A model generated the notes under the pieces. That model saw nothing but the letters and a program-made list of their open reading frames with translations, had not been told where the DNA came from and did no database searches. 64,000 nt of DNA from assembly GCA_025765615.1 (NCBI GenBank), contig JAIVFJ010000002.1, forward strand, positions 558,001 through 622,000, read 5' to 3'. A program made the translations under genes and the position numbers. This DNA is from Zopfochytrium polystomum. Taxonomy: Eukaryota; Chytridiomycota; Chytridiomycetes; Chytridiales; Chytridiaceae. Positions 33,847-46,099 of the stretch are shown one piece after another. Every line of letters starts with the position of its first letter. Within the stretch, counting starts at the first letter, position 1.

Positions 33847-34717
33847 GAAGGCGCGTGGGCCCAGCGTTGCCCGCGTTGGTGATCAAGGAACCGCGAGGGA
33901 TCTTGCTTTTTGTGTTTTCAATGTCCGTATTCCCCAGCCCAGCGTCAAGTTTTCAACCGTCCAACAGCGTTTGTCACATTTTCGATTCCCTTTACCGCTC
34001 CCAACCGTTCTGTCTCTTTTTTATTCAGCGCTTAAGCCAGTCATTCATTTTTTGCGCCTCGCCACACCCGCCCAGACGAACTTTCTGTTTACCCCCCGTT
34101 TTCCGTTTCCCATTTCAGTCCATTCTTTTCGCCCGGTTTATTCGCAAACGTTCACCCCACTTCTTGCCACCGTTGGCTAGTTCCCCTCGGTTCCTCACCA
34201 TTGTGGGAGGAGGTCGATACAGGCTTCGTTCGGCTCATGTATCGGTTGGAGGACGTTATTCGTTTACGCACTTTTTTTTCCCCCTCTCTCCCCCTTTTGT
34301 TGTAACCACCCGTTATCTTCTAACCCACCTGCTTGTTTTGTTTGATAAGCTTTCTGCAGGCGGAACGGTTGATCTTTCACGTTTTCTTTCTTTTTTTGAG
34401 AGAGAGGGGAAGGGTCCTGAACAAGAGAGAATGGACTGCAGGTCGGCAGTTCTCTGAAGAAACCGTTTTTTTTTTTTCCAAATCCACGAGTGGAGGTCAA
34501 ACGAAGAGCTGCGCTCTTGCTTTCAAAAGCGCGTTGGACAGGGTTGCTCTCCTCGCCACGGTGGGGAGTGAAGGGTCTTTTTTTTTTTTTTTTTTTTTTT
34601 TTTTGAGGACTTGTTTCGAAAGCGTGAGTGTAAATAGGATCAAACGAAAGCTGCTTGGGCCAGTTTTTGAACAAGTTTTGGGGACCACGATCAGGATTTG
34701 TTGCCTGTCGTCCCCTA
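33847..34717. other. intergenic, no gene seen
   Basis: Between fungalysin copy b and the ABC transporter. Contains a poly-T run at 34580-34603. Confidence 0.5.
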
Positions 34718-37064
34718 ATGGCGACGGCTGGCTCTGGCAACTTGGCCGGCAGCAGCAGCAGCGGCAGCCGCGGCACTCACACGGCGAGGAACGAATCCTC
34801 CATGGAGCTTGATGGCGCGACCTCTACCGCCGCCGCCGCATCCGGGGCTCCTCGACTGGATCCGTTGTTCGTCGCCCGCTTGTGGCGCCTCCTTCACGTA
34901 ATGGGCGATCGCACTACGCCTCTCTCACGCACCCACACCCAGCACCTCTCCCCCCCCTCCTTCCTGCCGCCGCTCGCCGTCCTCGCCGCATCCGCGATCG
35001 CCGCCGAAGCCTTCGTCTACCGCGCGGGCATCACCATCTCCCGCTTCTACCCGACCCTGCAAGAAAAAGACGCGCGTGGTTTCCTCGCGGCCCTGGGCGA
35101 GTCGTTTGCGCTGTACGCGCTGCTGTCTGTCACCAACGGCGTCATGGCGTTCGCGGCGGGGATGGTCGCGCTGCGGGGGCGCGCGCGGCTGCTGTGGGTC
35201 GCGCAGGACCGGTTCGTGAGGGGCGGGAACGTTATGGTCGAGCTGGTTAGGAGGGCGGCGGCGCCGGGTGATCCGGTGGCGGAGGAGGCGGATGGAGCGA
35301 AGAAGCGCGGGAAGCGGCGATGGTGGACGTTCAGAAAGAGCGGAAATGCTGCGGCGCAGATGGGCGAGGAGGAAGGACTGCTTGGGGAGGGTGCGCGCAA
35401 TCGGATCGGCGCGTCGCTTGATAGTGTGTTTTTGCCCACCGTCGACAACCCGGATCAGACCATCACCCAGGACATCGACAAATTTACGGATAAGGTATTG
35501 CACGACCCTCATGCTTGACCATAGTCGATCCCAACCAGCTGCTGTCGATGCGGAGCACTTTGAAACTAACAAAAGGCATTGCTGCATGCAGATCAAGAAA
35601 GTGATCTTTGACGCTCTCCTGGATCCGCTTATGATCATCTACTACTCGTACCGGACCATCGCCAACACCGGCACCGTCTTTGCCCCAATCATTGTCTACG
35701 TCTTTTGGTTCTTTGGCGCGCTCGTCTGCCGCCACTACATGATCCCCCTGGTGCCCCTCGTCTACGAAAAGGAGCGCGCTGAAGGCGACCTGCGCCGCAT
35801 CCACGCCGCGCTCCGCGAGTCCGCCGAGAGCGTCAGACTCCTAGGCGGCGAAGAGACGGAGCGCCGACGCGTCGACGCGGCGTCGGGGCGGGTGCTGCTG
35901 TTCCAGCGGTGGGTCCTGCAAAAGTCGTCGGTGTTGGTCGTGGCGACGCGGTGGATCGACTTTTACGGCGCTGTGCTCGCGTACGCCATCACGGCGATTC
36001 CGGTCTTTACCGGCGAGTACGACGGGCTGCCTGGGTCCGAAATTGCGGGCAAGATCGCGCAGAACCTGTTTATGATTTTGTACCTGATTTTCAAGTTTTC
36101 GGCGATTACAAAGACGGCCTCAGAGTAAGGCGGTTGTGTTTTGATGCGGATATGTTTGTGGATCGATACTTATTGCCCGTCTGTTTGCAGTATCTCGGAA
36201 ATAGCGGGTTACACTGCACGTATTTGCAACCTTTTGGACGCCGCGGAGACTCTTGAAAAGAATTCGCCGCAGTCATCCATCATTCACACCGCGCCCGCAC
36301 AGCCGTTGTCGTGGTCGACAACCCCACTTCTCGAAGCCAAAGACATCACCGTGCGTCCGCCCCGCAAGAGTCCCTCACAACCCCCACCTTATCCCTTTGT
36401 GACGGGCCTGTCCTTCTCGGTCCAAGCCGGGGAGCACACGCTGATCTGCGGACCCTCTGGTTGCGGTAAATCCAGTCTTCTCCGCGTGCTGGCTGGGGTC
36501 TGGAGCAGCCCAACGGGAACAATCACATTTACTCTCGACACGGAAGCAGGTGGTGAGAACAGTAACGTCCAACAAGATCCGACGCGGCTCATGTGGCTGC
36601 CCCAGCAGCCGTACCTGATGCCGGGTCTGCGCGGTTTGGGTAGAGGCCCCACGAGCGTCTCTGTGTTGCAGCAGCTGGTTTACCCCAAATCTCTCGACGA
36701 GACCCTGGTGGACACGGCCAAAGCGAGAGATGCGTTGGCGGTGGTCGGCATGGACTGGTTGATGGATGAAGAGGACGCAGTGAAACCGGCGGGTCCCGCG
36801 ACGGAAACCAACCAAGAGTCGGACTCCACCGCCGCGGACTGGAACACGTCAACTCGGCTGACGGCGCGGGGCTTTTTCGTGCCAGACGCCCCGTCGGCGG
36901 ATCGCGGCTACCAAGGGCTGACGTGGGACGCGTTGTCCGTGGGCGAGCGGCAGCGCGTCGCGTTTGCGCGGTTGCTGTACTGGCGGCCGCGGCTCGTGCT
37001 GATTGACGAGGGCACCAGCTCGGTGGATGCTGCGATGGAGAGCAGGATGTGGGCGGCGTTATTG

Positions 37065-37097
<33 letters not shown>

Positions 37098-37244
37098 GGA
37101 GCGAACGCGCGCCCGTCTCAGGCTCGGACGACGACGACGGTTGTGGCGGTGTCGCACCGGGACGTTCCGGGGTTTGTGAAGACGGTGGATTTCGGCCGGC
37201 TGGCTGGCGGCGGCCGCGGCGGAGACGCTCTTCCTGTGCGGTGA
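34718..37244 (+). CDS. ABC transporter, subfamily-D-like half transporter
   Basis: Exons 34718-35494, 35592-36124 and 36191-37244 (phases 0 and 2) encode 787 residues. The N-terminal half holds membrane segments (FLPPLAVLAASAIAAEAF, NGVMAFAAGMVAL, VFAPIIVYVFWFFGALV, ISEIAGYTARI) in the arrangement of the ABC_membrane_2 type. The ATPase half has Walker A GPSGCGKSS (524-532), Q-loop LPQQPYLMPG, signature LSVGERQR (about 685), Walker B LVLIDEG (about 705) and the H-loop SHRDVPG. Q-loop wording and domain order match subfamily D, whose members move acyl-CoAs or cobalamin in peroxisomes or lysosomes as dimers. Ten or more Gly codons form a (GGC)n run between Walker B and the H-loop, an unusual insertion. 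It sits inside the protease array without obvious functional link. Confidence 0.88.
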
Positions 37245-37531
37245 TATATAGATAGAATAGGGATCGATGTCCTGCATATATGAGCCAGTCTGAGAACGAA
37301 GTCCGGTTTCCGTTCGGCGGGTGCGCGAGGCGCCTGCCGAGTACGTGGGGGAGGGTAGAACCGTTTTCGTGTGTTTGATGAGATGCGGAATCCTTGTTGT
37401 GTGAGTGTGTGGGCTGAGTTGGAAAGTGCGCCACAGCGAAGGCCGTCCCAAGTGGTGGCGGTGGCATTGGGGTCCGCCACGGCAAAACTTTTTTCGGCGG
37501 GCCGTCGCTTGCATGCACACACACACACACA

Positions 37532-37613
<82 letters not shown>

Positions 37614-37821
37614 CACACGACACACACACACAGACACACACACACACACATAACACTCAGACCGGCAGACACACACTCTGACTGCGTTGGGTTTTGCCCA
37701 TGGAGGCGGCGGACCTCTCGCCGAACAGTGGCGCGTGTGAACCTTCCACCTTCCACCCACTGGCAGACTCGTCTTGTTTTCTCCTTTCCACCAGCAAACC
37801 CCGTGCACTGCGCCGACGTCC
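37245..37821. other. intergenic with long (AC)n tract
   Basis: Promoter region of fungalysin copy c. No gene. Confidence 0.5.
37515..37650. repeat. (AC)n microsatellite
   Basis: About 136 bp of nearly pure AC, the longest dinucleotide tract in the window, ending about 170 bp upstream of the start at 37822. Confidence 0.97.
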
Positions 37822-40076
37822 ATGCTCGCCCCCTCGACGCCCGTAAACCTCGTCGTCGCCGCCGCGGCCGCCATCAGCATCGCCTTTATCCTCCCGTCAC
37901 CCTTACCCGCCGCCGTGCGCGCCGCTCCCGCCGCTTTCGTGAGGCCGTCCCTGCAAATCAACCCGCTCCTCGGTCTGGCGTCGCCTGCACCGGGCCTCCC
38001 GCCTTACTATCAGCCCGATGCGACCCACCAATTTGCAGACGCTCCGGCGCTGGGCATGGCGGACCCGACCGACCCTGCGGCCCTGAATGGCCTGGCAGAC
38101 ATTGGGATGAGCAAGTTGGCTGCCGAATCGGGGATGGCCGACTCGGATGTGCTCATGATTTCGAGGTTCGTTGCTGGTTTTCTTCTTCCTGCTTGTTCCA
38201 ATCGTCCTCTCAATAGTTGTTTCCTCGCCTCCACAGCTTCGTTGACCAAGCGTCCAACCTTAGCTTTGTGCACGCAACTCAGATGGTCGACGGCCTCCCC
38301 GTCGTCAATGCCGTCGCTACCGTCGCCACTGACCTGCAGGGCAACATGCTGGCCATGTCCCACTCTTTCAGGGATATCTCGACAGCAAATGCTCTCCAGC
38401 GACGAAGTGCCCTACGCCGGCGCGACGCAGCTCCGGTCGAAGTTGCCGTCGCCAACATCGGCGCTCTGCTGGGCCAGCCAACAGGCATCCTTTCGGTTAC
38501 CACCGACGCTGCCACGGGCACCACGACCGTCATGGGCGCGACGTGGGCGGCGGCGCCCATCGTGGTCAAAGACGTGCAGTACATTACAAAAGCCGGAGAC
38601 ATGGTTCCCTCGTACTTTCTGAACGTCGCGGCGATGGGCACAGTCTACTACTGCTACGCCTCGGCAGCGTCCGCCGAAATCCTGGGCTGCTCGGATTTGT
38701 CGTCCAGCGCGTTCCACAACTTGGACGGCGGCAAGTTCGAGGCGTATCTGCGGGAAGAGGCGCTTGCAGAGACGAGAAACGCCGGAGAGAGCGTTCATCC
38801 CCTCGAAAAGCGTCAAGCTGCCGTGATGTATCAAGACACTCCGCCGGCGACCGTCTCGTACAAGGTGGTCCCATTCAACTTTTTCAGCGTCGAGCAAATC
38901 GGCGGATCCACGTCCGTCGTAACGAACCCGTCCGACTCGACGGCCTCCCCAAACGGCTGGCATTCGCAGCCCGCGCCGAACGGCGGAACGCAGTACCTAA
39001 ACGCTCCCTTTGGCAACAACGTCTTTGCCGCAAACAACTCGATGAACATTTCAAACCCCCTCACCATACCGCTTAATTTCCCTTCTCCACCCTTCCAGTT
39101 TCTATACACCGCCGATTTGACCAAAGCCCCCAACGCGACGGCGGAAAACAGCCAAGCCGGCGTCACCAACATGTTTTACACCGCCAACATCATGCACGAC
39201 CTGTTCTTCCACTACGGCTTCACCGAAGCCGCGGGCAACTTCCAGCTCGTCAACTACCGCGGACAAGGCGGCGTCGGCGGCGATCCGGTCGTCGCGACCG
39301 CGCAGGACGGCGCCGGGTTCGACAACGCACGCTTCTTGACGCAACCCGACGGCGTCCCGGGCCGCATGCGCATGTTCATGTTCACCGCCACCACCCCCTT
39401 CCGCGACGGCGCCATGGACAACGGCGTCGTCGCGCACGAGTCGACCCACGGGCTGTCGAACCGCCTCACCGGCGGACCGGCGAACGCAAACTGCCTGCAG
39501 ACCATCGAGGCCGGCGGAATGGGCGAAGGCTGGTCCGACATGGTGTCGCTGCTCGTGACCTTCCGCGCGACCGACACCCGCGACACGGACCGCCCCGTCG
39601 GCGCGTACGTCGTCGGCGACCCGCGCGGCGTCCGCACCGCGCCGTACTCGACCTCCGTCACGCGCAACCTGTGGTTCTACTCGGACGTTGGCCGCGCCGT
39701 CAACCAAGAGGTCCACCTGATCGGCGAGGCGTGGTGCACCATGCTGTTCGAGGTGTACTGGAACATGGTCGACCTCGCCGGGTTTACCCCCGTCACCAAT
39801 TTGATCGGCGCAGCCGCCGCCGTCGGGACCGCGGGGAACTCGGATTTTTTCTTGATCATGGTGCGCGGCATGATGCTGCAACCGTGCAACCCGACGTTTA
39901 TTCAGGCCCGCGACGCGTTTGTTGCGGCGGACAGGTGGCTCACGGGCGGAAAGTACCAGTGCGCGATCTGGAATGGGTTTGCCAAGCGCGGGCTTGGCCT
40001 CTACGCTGTCGCCTTTTTCAATAACTACAACATTCCGCCCGAATGCATCGTAAATACTACCGCAAGCGCCGTCTAG
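37822..40076 (+). CDS. M36 fungalysin-type extracellular metalloprotease (copy c)
   Basis: Exons 37822-38165 and 38237-40076 (72-nt-class intron, phase 2) encode 727 residues. Signal peptide (LVVAAAAAISIAFILPSPL), propeptide (FVRPSLQINPLLG, LSFVHATQMVDGLPVVNAVA) and KRQ site before SYKVVPFNFFSVEQ. The zinc motif is HESTH (His515-His519), differing from HELTH/HEMTH in the variable position only, with GEGWSD following; the site should work. The C-terminus is short (CIVNTTASAV). Copy c has the most substitutions in otherwise shared blocks (for example LLVTFRATDTRDTDRPVG). Confidence 0.92.
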
Positions 40077-40336
40077 CGGGGAGGACCATGCTCAAGACGG
40101 AGCATGTCTCTTACAATCTTTTTCTTTCATCTCCTCCACATCTATGGATCGAAAAAACTACCTGTGTGCATACATTAAATCCTTTCAAATTGAACAATCA
40201 AGGTCCGCAAATTAAACATCTATAACTGTGTTACTTGGCGGAGCGAACACGAACGTCTGCAGCCACGTCGGAGCGCAAGCCGAATCGACCCTGGCCTAAT
40301 GGTGACACAAGAGTTTGAAATGAAACCCTGAAAGCA

Positions 40337-40368
<32 letters not shown>

Positions 40369-40599
40369 GCTTTTGGTGTTGGTGCAATTTCGTGGCCTGT
40401 CTCCGCGCGCCGCTTGTCTTCTGCTTTTTCGCGTTGGAAAGACAAACGGCCACCACAATGGCGGCCATAAAGCGCCGCAACGCAGCGGTGGAAACATCCC
40501 ATTCCCCCGACCCCCCAACTCCGCTCGTCATCCCTGATCAGCCCTTTGCCTCAAATTCACCCCGACTCTACTCGCAAACAAAGCATCAGCGGAAAGGCC
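40077..40599. other. intergenic with (GT)n tract
   Basis: Promoter region of fungalysin copy d. No gene. Confidence 0.5.
40338..40366. repeat. (GT)n microsatellite
   Basis: About 14 GT units, 235 bp upstream of the start at 40600. Confidence 0.95.
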
Positions 40600-42822
40600 A
40601 TGGCATCTCCTTTAGCAACTCCGCGCGTTCCCGTTCCCTCCTGTTGCCTCTTCTACCGGTCCGCGATAATCTTCCTTCACCTTCTTCTCGTCGCTTCTCA
40701 GCGCGCCGTTGGTGCTCCCATCTCTCCTGATGTGATCCAAAGTGGCGTCAATCGGCTCCAGAGGCGGCTTGTTCCCGACCCTTCCCTTCCGCCTTATTAC
40801 CAGCCAGTAACAACCCAAACCTTCATGGACACTGTGCCGATTTCGGCTCCTGATACGGGCACCATGGACCCGGCTGCACTCGCGGAATTGGCAATGAGAA
40901 CGATAATGGCGACGATGGGGATGGCTGAGGAGGACGTGCTGTTGACATCCAGGTTCGTGCAGAACTTCCAAACTTTTTGGGAAGGATTGTTCACGCGCAT
41001 ATGCCTTCCTTTTTTTCCGCATTACCAAACCAAAAGTCTAGTGGACACTTCAAGCAACCTGTGCTTCGTATACGGAAACCAGATGATCAATGGCGTCCCC
41101 ATTGTCAACGCGAACGTTGTTGGTGCCACGGACATGGCTGGCAACATGGTCGCCCTGTCACACTCGTTCACAGAAGGCGGGCTCCAGCGCCGAAATTCTT
41201 TGCGGCGCCGTGACGTTACTGTGGAGGCTGCTGTAACAAGCATTGGAACGCTGCTGCAGTTCAATACCGACAGCCTCGTGGTGACGACCGACCCCGCGAC
41301 GGGTGTAACGACAGTCGCCGGTGCCGCATGGGCTACGGGGCCGATCCAAGTCAAGAACGTGATGTATGTTACTTCCAACGACCAAGTTGTTACAGCGTAC
41401 TTTGTCAAAGTCGCAACCATGGGCACTGTTTACAATTGCTACGTCTCGACAGCGACTGGGGAGGTCCTTGGCTGCTCAAACCTGTCGTCGAGCTCCTTTC
41501 ATAACCTCGACAGTGCTTTCGAAGACGCTCTTCGTGGAGAAGCGCCGCAGGACATCGAGGCGCTGAATCATCTATATCGCCGACAGGGACAAGTATTTGT
41601 CCAAAATGCCGTACCGCCTGTGGTTTCCTACAAGGTAGTGCCGTTCCAATTCTCCAGCACGGACCAAACAGGAGGTGCGACGGTGGTCGTCCAAAACCCA
41701 GCCGACGCGACTGCGTCGCCCAACGGCTGGCACTCCCAAGTAAATCAGAACACCGGCGCCACCGAATTCGTCAACGCGCCGTTCGGGAACAACGTCTTTG
41801 CGGTCAACAACAGCCTGAACAACCCGAACCCCCTGGCCATCCCCCTCGCGTTCCCGACGCCCGCATTCCAGTTCCAATACACCGCCGACGGCGTCAACGC
41901 CCCCAACGCGACCCTCGCCAACTCGCAAGCCGGCGTCGTCAACATGTTCTACATGTCCAACATCATGCACGACCTGTTCCTCCACTACGGCTTCACCGAA
42001 GCCGCGGGCAACTTCCAAATCACAAACTACGGCGGGCAAGGCCTCGGCGGCGACGCCGTGGTCGCGACCGCGCAGGACGGCAGCGGCGTCAACAACGCGA
42101 ATTTCCTGACGCAGGAGGACGGCATCGCGGGCCGCATGCGCATGTTCATCTTCACGGTCACGAGCCCGAGCCGCGACGGCGCGCTCGACAACGGCGTCGT
42201 CGCGCACGAGCTGACGCACGGGCTGTCGAGCCGGCTGACGGGCGGCGCGGCGAACGCGAACTGCCTGCAGACGATCCAGGCCGGCGGGATGGGCGAGGGG
42301 TGGTCCGACGCCGTCGCGGTCATGATGAACGTGGCGACGACGGACACCCGCGCGTCGGATAAGGTCGTCGGCGCGTTCGTCGTCGGGAACCCGAAGGGCG
42401 TCCGCAGGTTCCCGTACTCGACGTCGCTGGCGACGAACCCGCACATGTACGCCGACGTCGGCGTCCAGGCGAATCAGGAGGTGCACGCGATCGGCGAGGT
42501 GTGGTGCACCATGCTGTACGAGGTGTACTGGAACATGGTCGACCAGGCCGGGTTCACGCCCGTCACCAACTTGATCAACGCCGCCACCGTCGGCACCGCG
42601 GGCAACTCGGACTTTTTCCTGATCCTGGTGCGCGGCATGATGCTGCAGCCGTGCAACCCGACATTCATCCAGGCGCGCAACGCCATTGTGGCGGCCGACC
42701 AGATGCTAACCGGCGGCACGTACAATTGCGCCATTTGGAAGGGCTTTGCAAAGCGTGGTATGGGCGTAAATGCTGCGCCGTTTACAAACAACTTTGACCT
42801 GCCGGCAACATGCCCTCCGTGA
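40600..42822 (+). CDS. M36 fungalysin-type extracellular metalloprotease (copy d)
   Basis: Exons 40600-40952 and 41037-42822 encode 712 residues. The 84-nt intron (AG|GTTCGT to accaaaag|T) has no stop and is a multiple of three, so an unspliced product would add 28 residues; the position and phase match copies a-c, so splicing is expected. Signal peptide (FLHLLLVASQRAVGA), propeptide, RRQ site before SYKVVPFQFSSTDQ. Catalytic HELTH (His508-His512) and GEGWSD. LSSRLTGGAANANCLQ replaces the NRLTGGPANANCLQ of the other copies. Last gene of the array; it converges on the minus-strand gene ending at 43311. Confidence 0.93.
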   Translation: MASPLATPRVPVPSCCLFYRSAIIFLHLLLVASQRAVGAPISPDVIQSGVNRLQRRLVPDPSLPPYYQPVTTQTFMDTVPISAPDTGTMDPAALAELAMRTIMATMGMAEEDVLLTSRFVQNFQTFWEGLFTRICLPFFPHYQTKSLVDTSSNLCFVYGNQMINGVPIVNANVVGATDMAGNMVALSHSFTEGGLQRRNSLRRRDVTVEAAVTSIGTLLQFNTDSLVVTTDPATGVTTVAGAAWATGPIQVKNVMYVTSNDQVVTAYFVKVATMGTVYNCYVSTATGEVLGCSNLSSSSFHNLDSAFEDALRGEAPQDIEALNHLYRRQGQVFVQNAVPPVVSYKVVPFQFSSTDQTGGATVVVQNPADATASPNGWHSQVNQNTGATEFVNAPFGNNVFAVNNSLNNPNPLAIPLAFPTPAFQFQYTADGVNAPNATLANSQAGVVNMFYMSNIMHDLFLHYGFTEAAGNFQITNYGGQGLGGDAVVATAQDGSGVNNANFLTQEDGIAGRMRMFIFTVTSPSRDGALDNGVVAHELTHGLSSRLTGGAANANCLQTIQAGGMGEGWSDAVAVMMNVATTDTRASDKVVGAFVVGNPKGVRRFPYSTSLATNPHMYADVGVQANQEVHAIGEVWCTMLYEVYWNMVDQAGFTPVTNLINAATVGTAGNSDFFLILVRGMMLQPCNPTFIQARNAIVAADQMLTGGTYNCAIWKGFAKRGMGVNAAPFTNNFDLPATCPP

Positions 42823-43310
42823 GGGGAGAGGGAATTGGCGTAATTTTCCCACGAGCTTCCGCTTGCTCCTCCACGCTAAATTGGATTTTCCATTTGATTT
42901 TGCGACGTTTCAACTCCTTCAAGTGTCTCCAGGTGTTGTTTGGCTTGTTCTACTATTTCCGCGTTTCGCTTCTTCTGCAGCCAGCGGGGCTTGCTGCAAG
43001 CTCAACTTGTGCAAACTGCATATTAACACGATGATTTCAACATCCTTCCAAATTTTGCGTGGTGCGGCTGGCGCACCTGTTCCTTGCGTTTGAAATCACC
43101 TTCGTTTTCCTGTTGTAATAAAAGCGTTAAAGAAACGCTTTTTGTTGTTAGCGTTTCTTGGGAAATTCTCCATTGCTCATTCCGAGTGACACGGCTGCGC
43201 GCTTTCATCACCGTCTGTCTATTCACGCAAGCGAATTGTCTGCGACTTATAACGCCGAGAGATGAGAAAACACAATTACAATAAGAGTCCGCCGTCCACT
43301 TCTTCACCGA
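42823..43310. other. intergenic between convergent genes, no gene seen
   Basis: Shared 3' flank of fungalysin copy d and the minus-strand Cys/His-module gene. Confidence 0.4.
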
Positions 43311-46099
43311 CTAGCTAAACTTGACGGGCACCCGCCCGGCGACGGGCACCGCTCGGTTTCCGCTTGTCGCTGTTGGCACAGCGACAAATTCTGGCTCCTT
43401 CCCTTTCGCCCTGCCAGCCTCGTCACGACTTCGGGTCGGCACCGCAATGGGTCTCGAGTGTACCGGGTTTGGCGGCAGCATCAGCCAGCTGGAGCCGCCA
43501 GGAGCGGCCGGGCGGGCCGCGCGGCGCTGAATGTCCTCGTCGTCGGTCGTGTCGCCTTCGTCATCGAGATCCTCGGCGTCCAAAAAAGCCTCGAGCTCAG
43601 CGTCGTCGCCGCCGTCGTCGTAGCAAGCGACCGTCGGCTGTGAACTGCCTGTCAGACCACTGTTGGAAGCAGAACGTGGGCTCGCGCTACTGCTCATGTC
43701 GCGGCTGCCCAAGCTGCCAGGCGTCGATCCCAAACTCGACCGTCGTGGGGGCAGATAGAGTAGGAGGTGCTGTTGCGCAGCCCTCACCGGCGCCGGGGAA
43801 GCTGTCCCCGCTCTATCCTTCATTGAAGCATTTAACCGGGATTGACTGTCAGGTTGCACTGCTTGTTGTAGAGGGGATGGAGTTGATTTGTATTTTGGCG
43901 CAGGCGTGGCGGGGACGAGAAATGACAGAGGTCGTGGGTCCGTCTGGATGGTTTGCTGGGTTGCCAACGTCGCCTGGGTTTGGTTGGTGCTCGCGGCTAC
44001 TGGAGGGGATGCGCTGAGAGCGGATCTACCAGATACAAATTGGGCGATGACCTGAGCAACGCCTTGCTTTATTCTACCAACGGACGAAGGGCCCATCGTC
44101 ACCGCTGTTCCTCCGCTGGAGCTCTTCTCCATTGGTTGCACAGCTTCGGCTGTCTGGATTTCCGTTTCAATTGGGTGTGTTGTTCGAATCTTTTTCTGAG
44201 CAGGCTGTGCCGACGTGACTGAGGCTCCTGTTGACGGGAAATCTGGCGGGGCCGGTCGCTTGTTCGATACTTTATTCGATTCCACAGAGGGACTTGTGCT
44301 CGGCACAATCGATGGCGCCTCATTTTGAGTTTGAGAGCGGATTTCTTGTGACACTGGTGATGAGAGTTGTTCGCCAGCATTCTTGGCGGACTTCTTCTGG
44401 CGCTTTGTCAACGTCGTTGGTGTTGCCGCCTTGGCTCCTTCCGTTCCAATCTGGGCAGCATCCGCCGACGCTGGAGTTCGCGGACCTCGGCTTTGACCTT
44501 TGGCCGGGCTCCGAGTAGTTATCGCGAGTGTCGGTCGAAGCGGCCGGGGGGTAGGACGTCCAGATGCTGCGTTTGGTAGTCCTACTCCTCCTCGAACCGG
44601 AGGAAGCGGTGGACGGCCGAACATCACGCTCTCCGCAGTTGGGGTTGTTGCGGCGGGGAAAGGGTCCGATCGGAAGGGAACGAAAGGACGAACATTGACC
44701 GCTCCAGGCAGAACCGCCGGTGTGTTCAAAGACTTTTGTCCGTACGGCTGCGATGCAGCGTCCCTCTCGACTACCTGTAAGGCTTTCCAAACTTCTGAAT
44801 TCTGGACGGAAATGGAACTCCTATTTTCCACCACCGGTATCGCAATTGTTACTGTCGATGGGTAGGTCGTGTTTGGGCGTGTCATTTCTCTCGCCGGGGG
44901 CATGCTCCCAAGATTAGTTTCCGTGGCTGCTGCAAGTTCGGTCTCTCCCGTCTTACTAATGGCCTCCGGGGGGCAGGCAGACTCAATTATAGCCTTCTCT
45001 GTTTCACCACTGTCTGCGGTTGGCCAACTTGGACCCGTTTTTGGTTCTTCTACTTCGGCGGGCTTTGGGTCTTCGGAGTCAATCGCTGTCGCAGCTTCTG
45101 TTGGTTGCAGCTGTTCTGTTTCGGATTCGGCGTTTCTGATGATGTTTGATATATTATCGATTGGGAAAGTTGGCTCTTGTGATAGGATTGGGGGGGTATC
45201 CACCATGTCGTTCGACGTGGAATATTCCGCCCTACAGAAAGTCGTGCAATCAACCATCTCACTCCCGAGCGGACAGAAAAATAAAGACTTACACTGTAGA
45301 TTCGGTCAAAGGTGGTTGGATTGACAAAGAGGTGTCGGAGTGCGAATGCGTGATTTGCTCGCGGACTCGAGGATGCCCGTTCTCGGCCGCGGCAGATATG
45401 GGCCGTGTGTCACCAAGTTCTTCTTCTGGAATGGCTGAAGCCCCCACCGCAATTGGCGCGTCGCATTCCTCCATGATGACGTCTTCAAGAATGTCTTCAC
45501 CCAGCGGCAACGAGCATTCGCCGAACAGCATCATCTCTGGCGCGAATCTCACCTTTGGGGCTGTCTTTTCGACCGTGGGAACAGGCGGTTTCAAAAGGAG
45601 GCAGATCGGACGAAGAGGCTCATGGCGATGTGGGTCGTGGTGTAGCCATTTCGCGATTCGTGCCGCTCCGTCAACGCCACTGGGGCGAGAACCATCCCGT
45701 TGTTGAGCGCAAAGACGGCACTTCACTTCGAGTCAACAAACGGAAGCCAATGCATGTTTCGAGAAATCGACTTACATAACTCCGAACCTTGGCATGCTCA
45801 CATAGAGAAGAGCCGCTGGAGCCGTTGGATTGGCACGCTGTACACTGTGATTGTCACGGGGATCAAAGGTCAAATGATTGTACTTTTACCCCAGTTGCGG
45901 GCTCAGATCCAGGGATGGGACTCACAAAGGCTGCTGCTCGAGAATGCACGCAGATCTGCTGAGGGGTTGGCTTCTTGGCAATCTCCTCGGATTGTTGTTT
46001 CACCTGAATGCTCTTTCGACCCTTCTTGGGACGCGGCGATCCGTCTCGCGAGGTCTTGCAAGGCTTCTTTTGATTTTGCGCGGTGAGCGATGTGCCCAT
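43311..46099 (-). CDS. large disordered protein with a Cys/His module on its own exon
   Basis: Exons 46099-45890, 45844-45776, 45720-45293 and 45231-43311 (introns of 45, 55 and 61 nt) sum to 875 codons plus stop. The 69-nt second exon, phase 0 at both ends, encodes C-x2-C-x10-C-E-H-x6, and exon 3 opens with C-x2-C, completing C-x2-C-x10-C-E-H-x6-C-x2-C. The rest is Ser/Thr/Pro/Ala-rich and predicted disordered, with basic patches near the N-terminus (RPKKGRKSI) and acidic stretches near the C-terminus (LEAFLDAEDLDDEGDTTDDE). A nuclear, nucleic-acid- or chromatin-associated role is possible but unproven. Its closest relative in the window is the gene at 49922-53863. Start is the first ATG of the open exon; further upstream exons are not excluded. 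Confidence 0.7.

Noticed and set aside
37371..38216. Long plus-strand frame through the (AC)n tract (His/Thr repeats)
   Set aside because: Repeat-encoded and overlaps the well-supported fungalysin copy c in another frame.
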